A DNA stretch of 32,008 bases from Caloranaerobacter azorensis DSM 13643 (lineage in GTDB: Bacteria > Bacillota > Clostridia > Tissierellales > Thermohalobacteraceae): contig NZ_FQXO01000021.1 in the NCBI RefSeq assembly GCF_900129995.1, positions 1 to 32,008 on the forward strand. Reading direction: 5' to 3'. How positions within the stretch are numbered: position 1 is the first letter of the stretch; the number at the start of each line of letters is the position of its first letter. Under the pieces are notes generated by a model. It was not told the origin of the DNA and made no database searches. It worked only from the letters and a program-made list of their open reading frames with translations. This document shows positions 26,973 to 32,008 of this stretch, in pieces. Made by a program: the position numbers and the translations under genes.

Positions 26973-27437
26973 ATGAATGTAAAAGACTTAATAAATAAAG
27001 ATTTAATTAACTTAAATTTAAAAGCGAAGACTAAAGAAGATGTATTAAAAGAGATTACAAAAATGATAAATGATGACAATAGGTTAAATTCAGAGCAATT
27101 GTACTACGATAAATTACTTGAACGAGAAAAGCAATTTTCTACAGGAGTAGGTTATGGTATTGCTATACCTCATGCAAAAACTGATGCTGTAAAAATGCCT
27201 ACTATGGTGATTATAAGATTAAGTAGTCCAATCGAATGGCAATCTATAGATGATAAGCAAGTAAATCTTGTTATAGGTTTGGCTGTACCCGAAAATCAAA
27301 GTGATAATACACATCTTAAAATTATATCAAAATTGTCAATGAGATTGATGGAAGATGACTTTAGAAGAGATTTAATGAAAGCAGAAAATAAAGATGACAT
27401 ATTAAATTTAATAAATTTAGTGTTTTTGGAACGTTAA
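26973..27437 (+). CDS. PTS EIIA component, fructose/mannitol type
   Basis: This cytoplasmic phosphocarrier takes phosphate from HPr and passes it to EIIB. The active-site His67 is in GYGIAIPHAKTDAV. The length of 154 residues is typical for a stand-alone EIIA(Fru). It begins immediately after the regulator gene, and its ribosome binding site (AAAAGGAG) lies in the regulator's last codons, so translation is coupled. Confidence 0.94.
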   Translation: MNVKDLINKDLINLNLKAKTKEDVLKEITKMINDDNRLNSEQLYYDKLLEREKQFSTGVGYGIAIPHAKTDAVKMPTMVIIRLSSPIEWQSIDDKQVNLVIGLAVPENQSDNTHLKIISKLSMRLMEDDFRRDLMKAENKDDILNLINLVFLER

Positions 27438-27479
27438 GATTTTTATTATACTATAAAAAGTCCAAAGGAGTGATTTTAT

Positions 27480-27797
27480 ATGAAAATTGTAGCTGTTACA
27501 GCGTGTCCAGCAGGCCTTGCGCATACTTTTATGGCTAAAAAAGCTTTAGAGAATGCTGCTAGGGAATTAGGCCACACAATTAAGGTAGAAACTCAAGGAG
27601 CAATGGGCATTGAAAATGAAATAACTAAAGAAGATATAGCAAATTCTGATGTAGCTATATTGGCAATCGATTCATATATAGAAAAAATGGATAGATTTAA
27701 AGAAATACCAACAATAGAGGTTTCTACTAAAGTTGCACTAAAGGATGCAAAAGCCTTAATAAAAAAGGCTTTAGCAAAAATAAATAATAATATATAA
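27480..27797 (+). CDS. PTS EIIB component, fructose type
   Basis: The N-terminus KIVAVTACPAGLAHTFMA carries phosphocysteine Cys9 and is characteristic of fructose-family EIIB, as is HTIKVETQGAMGIENEIT. At 105 residues it is a complete single-domain protein. AAAGGAGTG precedes ATG. In many relatives, such as E. coli MngA, this domain is fused to EIIA and EIIC; here the three are separate adjacent genes. Confidence 0.95.
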   Translation: MKIVAVTACPAGLAHTFMAKKALENAARELGHTIKVETQGAMGIENEITKEDIANSDVAILAIDSYIEKMDRFKEIPTIEVSTKVALKDAKALIKKALAKINNNI

Positions 27798-27811
27798 GGG
27801 GAGTGGGGGTT

Positions 27812-28831
27812 ATGGATATTAGTAAAGTAAAAAGACATCTTATGACAGGGGTATCATATATGATTCCTGCTGTAGTTGCTGGTGGTATTTTATTATCTTT
27901 AGGAATAATTATGGGAGAAAAGGGATTCATAGCTAGTAAATTAGTTGAAGTAGGGGTATTTGCTTTAAAACTTATGGTTCCATTGATTGCTGGATTTATA
28001 TCATATTCTATTGCAGATAAACCCGGTATTACTGTTGGTCTTGTTGGAGGTGTTATGGCTAGAGAATTAGGTACAGGATATATAGGTGGAATATTGGCTG
28101 GTTTCTTTGCAGGATGGATTACAAATCAGATTAAGAAAATTCCAGTACATAAAAATTTAATGGTTATAAAGCCCATTATGATAATTCCTGTATTAGGAGT
28201 TTCAGCAACAGCAATATTTATGTACTTGCTTTCTATACCGTTAGCTCCTGCAATGCGTGGATTGGAAGAGTGGCTTGTTTCTTTGAAAGGTGCAAATCTT
28301 GCGATATTAGGATTGATAATTGGCTTTATGATGGCATTCGATATGGGAGGGCCAGTAAATAAAATTGCTCTTACATTCTGTTATGCGACTTTAGCAGAAG
28401 GAATATATCATCCTATGGCAGCAGCTTGGATAGGAATTATGACACCTCCTATAGGGTTGGCGTTGGCAACTTTAATAAATTCGAAAAAATTTACTAAATC
28501 TGAAAAAGCAAATGCACTACCAGCAGCTATTATGGGTTCACTTGGAATTACGGAAGGTGCAATACCATATGCTGTTACAACCCCATTAAAGGTAATTCCG
28601 GCTATTATGTTAGGATCAGGTATAGGAGCAGCTATTGCTTTACTACTTGGTGCTCAAGCTACCATACCTTGTGCAATCGGGATATGGGGATTACCATTTT
28701 TAACTCATCCATTTAAATGGTTAATAGGTTTTGTATCTGGCATATTAATAACAGCGGCATTAGTACTTATTTTAAGAAAAGAATCTGATGTTCAAGAAAA
28801 TGATGAAGGTACTGATTTTTCAATCATATAA
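27812..28831 (+). CDS. PTS EIIC component, fructose type
   Basis: This is the membrane channel that moves and phosphorylates the sugar. From ATG 27812 it reads MDISKVKRHLMTGVSYMIPAVVAGG and has roughly ten hydrophobic segments. GFMMAFDMGGPVNKIA and MGSLGITEGAIPYAV are typical of fructose-family EIIC. The 339 residues are normal. AAGGGGAG at 27797-27803 sits eight bases from ATG 27812, preferred over GTG 27803. Substrate is suggested by the mannosidase that follows. Confidence 0.93.
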   Translation: MDISKVKRHLMTGVSYMIPAVVAGGILLSLGIIMGEKGFIASKLVEVGVFALKLMVPLIAGFISYSIADKPGITVGLVGGVMARELGTGYIGGILAGFFAGWITNQIKKIPVHKNLMVIKPIMIIPVLGVSATAIFMYLLSIPLAPAMRGLEEWLVSLKGANLAILGLIIGFMMAFDMGGPVNKIALTFCYATLAEGIYHPMAAAWIGIMTPPIGLALATLINSKKFTKSEKANALPAAIMGSLGITEGAIPYAVTTPLKVIPAIMLGSGIGAAIALLLGAQATIPCAIGIWGLPFLTHPFKWLIGFVSGILITAALVLILRKESDVQENDEGTDFSII

Positions 28832-28837
28832 TTAAAA

Positions 28838-28863
28838 AATCCATCCTCTTTAGAGGATGGATT
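28838..28863 (+). other. Intercistronic hairpin between EIIC and mannosidase genes
   Basis: AATCCATCCTC at 28838-28848 pairs perfectly with GAGGATGGATT at 28853-28863 around a four-base loop. It is followed by ATTAAATGG and not a T-run, so it is not a standard terminator. It may set different mRNA stability or cause partial attenuation between transport and hydrolase genes. Confidence 0.6.
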
Positions 28864-28882
28864 ATTAAATGGAGGGATTTTA

Positions 28883-31528
28883 ATGAAATTTCATATAGTA
28901 TCTCATACTCATTGGGATAGAGAATGGCATAAAACCTTTGAAGAATATAGAGTAAGGCTAGTTAGAGTAATCGATGATTTATTAGATTTACTTGAAAATA
29001 ATGAAGCTTATAAATCTTTTATGCTTGATGGACAAACGATAGTTTTAGAGGATTATTTAGAAATTAGACCAGAAAATAGACATAGACTATCAAAGCTAAT
29101 AAAGGAAAAAAGAATTATTGTTGGACCGTGGTATGTTCAGCCAGATGAATTTATACCCAGTGGGGAATCATTGATAAGAAACCTATTGATTGGTATGGAG
29201 ATAGGTAAAAAATTTGGTTCAGTTATGGAAATAGGTTATTTGCCAGATTCTTTTGGCCAATCAGCTTGTATTCCTCAAATATTGAGTGGATTCGATATAA
29301 ATGATTCTATTGTATGGAGAGGTATATCAGATGAAGATATAAAAACCAGGGAATTTTGGTGGTATGGTTTAGATGGAAGTAAAGTTCTAAATCACTATTT
29401 ACCTTTAGGATATGAAAATGCCAAATGGCTTTCGTTAAATAATGAAAGAAATGAGGAAGTTATAAAGGCTAATATTAAGGCTCAAGAGCCTTTGACGAGC
29501 ACAGGGCAGATACTTATGTTGTGTGGATACGATCAACGAGAACCTAATCCTGATCTTCCAGAAATCATTAAAAGATTAAATGAACGATATGAAGATAAAG
29601 GATATAAGTTCGTATTTTCATCTTTAGAGGAATATGTTAAAGAGATAAGAAAAGAAATAAGAAAATCGGATAAGAAATTAGATGAAATAAGTGGAGAATT
29701 TAGAAAAGGGAAGCATATGAGAGTTCATGGTAGTATAGGGGCTACACGTCTAGATATAAAGAAATTAAACTTTGAGTTGCAATCTCTTTATGAAAAATAT
29801 GTAGAGCCAATACATTCATTAACATTGTTATGGGGCTTTAGATATGATAATTCTCTGATTAATAAGGGGTGGAAGTATATTATTCAAAATCAAGCACATG
29901 ATTCAATATGTAATGTGTGTACCGATGAAACTCATGATGAGATGAAAATAAGATATAATAAAGCAAAACAAATAGGTAATACCTTAATATCGGATAGATT
30001 ACAAGAGTTTTGCACAAAGATAAGACTAGACTCTAATAAAGGAATACCACTGATAATATTTAATACTTTATTAAGGCCAAGGAAGAGTGCTTTGGAAGTA
30101 GAGGTATTTCTAGAGAATAAAGAGTTTACATTATTAGATAGATTTGGGGAAATAGTAGATTATCAGATTATAAGTACTGAAGAAGTTGATTTAAATGATT
30201 TTTCTATTGAGAGTCATTTTATGGGAAAAAATGCCAGTCAAAAGTGTTATAGAGTTAAATTTGTTTTTATAGCTGATGTAAATGGATATGGATATACGAC
30301 TTATTATATTCAGCATAAAAAATATATAAACGATAATAAGATTTTTATTTTAAATGGTAACATTTTGGAAAATGAGCATCTTTTAGTGGAAATTAATGAG
30401 GATGGGAGTTTTAATATAAAAGATAAGCATTCTGGCAAAATTTTTTTCAATCAAAATGTAATTGAGGAAAGTGGAAATGCAGGAGATGAATACGACTATT
30501 CGCCACCTGAAGAAGATAAAATAATCTATTCAAAAGGCAAAAAAGCCGATATAGAAATTATTACAAACGGGCCAATTATGGCTAGATTAAAAGTAACACA
30601 TTTACTTAGTTTTCCTAAGGATACATATGCAAAATGTCGCTGCGAAGAAATGGAGGAGTCAATAATTACTAGCTATATCACTATGTATAAAAGTATTAAA
30701 AGAGTAGAAGTAAAAACAGTTATTGATAATAAAGTTAAAAACCATAGGATTCGTAGTTTATTTGATTCAAACATCGAAGATAATATACATTATGCTGATC
30801 AGCAGTTTGGAATATTAAAACGTCAAAATTATTTGAAAGAAGTTGAATACTGGAAGAAGGACAATTGGCAAGAAAAATATTATCCAATTTATAATCAACA
30901 TAAATTTGTAAATATATATGATGGAGAAAAGGGTATACAGATTATGAATAAAGGTCTGCCACAGTATGAGATCATTGGAAAAGATAATCCAAAGATTGCT
31001 TTGACACTATTATGTACTACAGATTATATGGGCAAACAGGATTTAGTAAATAGACCGGGCCGTAGATCGGGATTACATGTTAAAACTCCAAAAAGCAGTA
31101 TGCTAGGAAAGTTTGAAGCAGAATATGCAATATCTACAATAAATAGTGAAATGGAGATGAACTTTCTGGCTGAAGATTATGTATATCCGCTATATAGTTA
31201 TATGCCAGTAAGTATTAGTGAAAATGGTACAATAATTCAAGATGAATATTATCCTCTAGTAATTAATAATGAATATATAGGTACTAGTGCGATAAAAAAA
31301 TCAGAGAAAGGTAAGTTTCTCATTGTAAGATTTTACAATACTCAAAATAGGTTAATAGAAAATATTAATATTAAGTATGATTCAAAAATTTTCAAGGATG
31401 TAAAGATTGTAAATTTAAAGGAAGAAGAAATAGAGATGGATGAAAAATACGAAATTAAAAATTCATCAATAGATATAAAAAGTCTGAATAGTAATGAGAT
31501 TGTTACTCTGAAATTCTTGCTAGACTAA
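28883..31528 (+). CDS. mngB: GH38 alpha-mannosidase, MngB-like
   Basis: The N-terminus SHTHWDREW supplies metal ligands His10 and Asp12; the presumed nucleophile is Asp122 in GYLPDSFGQS, and His339 in NQAHDSICN completes the zinc site. DGQTIVLEDYLEIRPENRHR and VGPWYVQPDE closely resemble what I recall of E. coli MngB, which cleaves mannosylglycerate-6-phosphate delivered by the fructose-type transporter MngA. The 881 residues, lack of signal peptide and the adjacent fructose-type PTS fit that role. Other alpha-mannosides are possible substrates. GGAGGG precedes ATG 28883. Confidence 0.9.
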   Translation: MKFHIVSHTHWDREWHKTFEEYRVRLVRVIDDLLDLLENNEAYKSFMLDGQTIVLEDYLEIRPENRHRLSKLIKEKRIIVGPWYVQPDEFIPSGESLIRNLLIGMEIGKKFGSVMEIGYLPDSFGQSACIPQILSGFDINDSIVWRGISDEDIKTREFWWYGLDGSKVLNHYLPLGYENAKWLSLNNERNEEVIKANIKAQEPLTSTGQILMLCGYDQREPNPDLPEIIKRLNERYEDKGYKFVFSSLEEYVKEIRKEIRKSDKKLDEISGEFRKGKHMRVHGSIGATRLDIKKLNFELQSLYEKYVEPIHSLTLLWGFRYDNSLINKGWKYIIQNQAHDSICNVCTDETHDEMKIRYNKAKQIGNTLISDRLQEFCTKIRLDSNKGIPLIIFNTLLRPRKSALEVEVFLENKEFTLLDRFGEIVDYQIISTEEVDLNDFSIESHFMGKNASQKCYRVKFVFIADVNGYGYTTYYIQHKKYINDNKIFILNGNILENEHLLVEINEDGSFNIKDKHSGKIFFNQNVIEESGNAGDEYDYSPPEEDKIIYSKGKKADIEIITNGPIMARLKVTHLLSFPKDTYAKCRCEEMEESIITSYITMYKSIKRVEVKTVIDNKVKNHRIRSLFDSNIEDNIHYADQQFGILKRQNYLKEVEYWKKDNWQEKYYPIYNQHKFVNIYDGEKGIQIMNKGLPQYEIIGKDNPKIALTLLCTTDYMGKQDLVNRPGRRSGLHVKTPKSSMLGKFEAEYAISTINSEMEMNFLAEDYVYPLYSYMPVSISENGTIIQDEYYPLVINNEYIGTSAIKKSEKGKFLIVRFYNTQNRLIENINIKYDSKIFKDVKIVNLKEEEIEMDEKYEIKNSSIDIKSLNSNEIVTLKFLLD

Positions 31529-31670
31529 CAAGTATAAAGTTAGATGAAATTCAATTAAAGATGTCTTATAATTTTTAGAAATATTAGATTTTACCGTTTC
31601 ATGTTGAGCTGGAAGAGCAGGTATTTTTTCTATTTTGGCAGCAAATCGCCGGCAAAAAGGTAAAAGATGT
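31529..31670. other. Gene-free segment after mngB with unusual base composition
   Basis: No terminator or credible gene was found here. From about 31590 to 31660 the sequence is less AT-rich than its surroundings and includes GCAAATCGCCGGC. It borders the IS element starting near 31671 and may be a remnant of another element. Open frames crossing it on either strand look accidental. Confidence 0.5.
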
Positions 31671-31778
31671 TTTAAGTTTCCCCATTTTTTTGAGAAGGAA
31701 ATAAAAAAGAAATTGTGGATAAGAAAATACGAAGCCATACATTTATCAACAGATTTAATAAATTGTACAAAAAAAGAG

Positions 31779-31804
31779 TTGACCCCCTTATTCTTTGGTA
31801 TAAT
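31779..31804 (+). promoter_or_regulatory. Transposase promoter in the IS element
   Basis: TTGACC at 31779-31784 and TATAAT at 31799-31804 are only 14 bases apart. TGG directly precedes the -10 box, so an extended -10 may compensate for the short spacing, which would keep transposase expression modest. Confidence 0.55.
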
Positions 31805-31844
31805 TAAATTAAGCAGAAAATACTAAAGAAAAGAGGGTTAACTC

Positions 31845-32008
31845 ATGTCTTATTATAACAAACTTATATACCAAATTAAAAGGAAAATTAATAATTTTGT
31901 TGATAATATTTGTTCAGATTTAAATAAAACTCAATATAAATTTGTATTTCAAATGATATATGGATTAATGGAAGCTCAATCTGTTAAATTAAGTGATATT
32001 GCTCGCTG
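31845..32008 (+). CDS. Transposase, N-terminal fragment
   Basis: ATG 31845 follows AGAGGG at 31832-31837. The frame stays open to the window edge (54 codons) and reads MSYYNKLIYQIKRKINNFVD, later QYKFVFQMIYGLMEAQ and VKLSDIAR. This resembles the N-terminus of DDE transposases of an IS4-like type, but the catalytic residues lie beyond the edge. The family is therefore tentative; that it is a transposase is supported by the repeated inverted copy at the other edge. Confidence 0.7.
   Translation, partial: MSYYNKLIYQIKRKINNFVDNICSDLNKTQYKFVFQMIYGLMEAQSVKLSDIAR

Larger units (their letters stand above)
31671..32008 (+). mobile_element. Insertion sequence, left part (cut by the window edge)
   Basis: The 95 bases 31671-31765 are the exact inverse of 1-95, so this is a second copy of the same element. 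A promoter and the start of a transposase gene follow. The right end and terminal inverted repeat are outside the window, so the family and target duplication cannot be read. Confidence 0.85.

Noticed and set aside
28838-28870. Terminator after EIIC
   Set aside because: The stem is strong but no T-run follows, and the mannosidase has only a ribosome binding site in the remaining gap.
96-31670. Composite transposon bounded by the two IS copies
   Set aside because: The interior is conserved housekeeping synteny with no cargo character; inverted copies more likely reflect separate insertions.
31520-31826. Open frames on both strands spanning the mngB 3' flank and the IS end
   Set aside because: They cross the IS boundary, lack ribosome binding sites and resemble no protein known to me.
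1-32008. CRISPR array or tRNA/rRNA genes
   Set aside because: No regularly spaced repeats and no tRNA or rRNA signatures were noticed when reading both strands.

Overview
This is an AT-rich chromosomal window from a low-GC Gram-positive bacterium. The leading genes follow a typical Clostridia/Bacilli order (rplU-prp-rpmA-spo0B-like-obg, then yhbY, nadD, yqeK, rsfS, leuS). Strong GGAGG-type ribosome binding sites, T-box control, a Spo0B-like protein, an SLH-domain amidase and a selenocysteine operon all suggest an anaerobic clostridial lineage. The exact taxon cannot be read from the sequence. Nearly every gene is on the + strand; only the D-Ala-D-Ala carboxypeptidase gene is on the - strand.

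Region 1 (1-7285) is the ribosome and cell-growth cluster. A sigma-A promoter and an L21-type leader drive rplU, the L27-processing protease prp and rpmA, ended by a strong terminator. A membrane-anchored Spo0B-like gene and obg follow, then several small proteins. One of these has its start codon and Shine-Dalgarno buried in a 13-bp hairpin. A two-gene amidase/holin cassette of phage type sits between yhbY and nadD. The yqeK gene seems to start on a non-canonical AUA codon.

Region 2 (7286-17204) has leuS under a T-box leader, ridA, a convergent dacF-like gene sharing a bidirectional terminator, a lipoprotein gene broken by a frameshift in a run of eight T, a large membrane-anchored M28 peptidase fusion, and comEA.

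Region 3 (17219-21622) is a selD-selA-selB operon. selD contains an in-frame UGA at codon 17 followed by a well-formed bacterial SECIS-like hairpin, so SelD is itself a selenoprotein. The tRNA-Sec gene selC is not in the window.

Region 4 (21723-24737) is an OmpR-type two-component system followed by a GerMN-domain lipoprotein. Region 5 (24979-31528) is a PTS operon: a PRD/EIIB/EIIA regulator, separate fructose-type IIA, IIB and IIC proteins, and a GH38 alpha-mannosidase resembling MngB. Together they predict uptake and hydrolysis of 2-O-alpha-mannosyl-D-glycerate or a related mannoside.

Both window edges carry the same 95-base sequence in inverted orientation. The right copy leads into a transposase gene, so two inverted IS copies appear to bracket the whole window.
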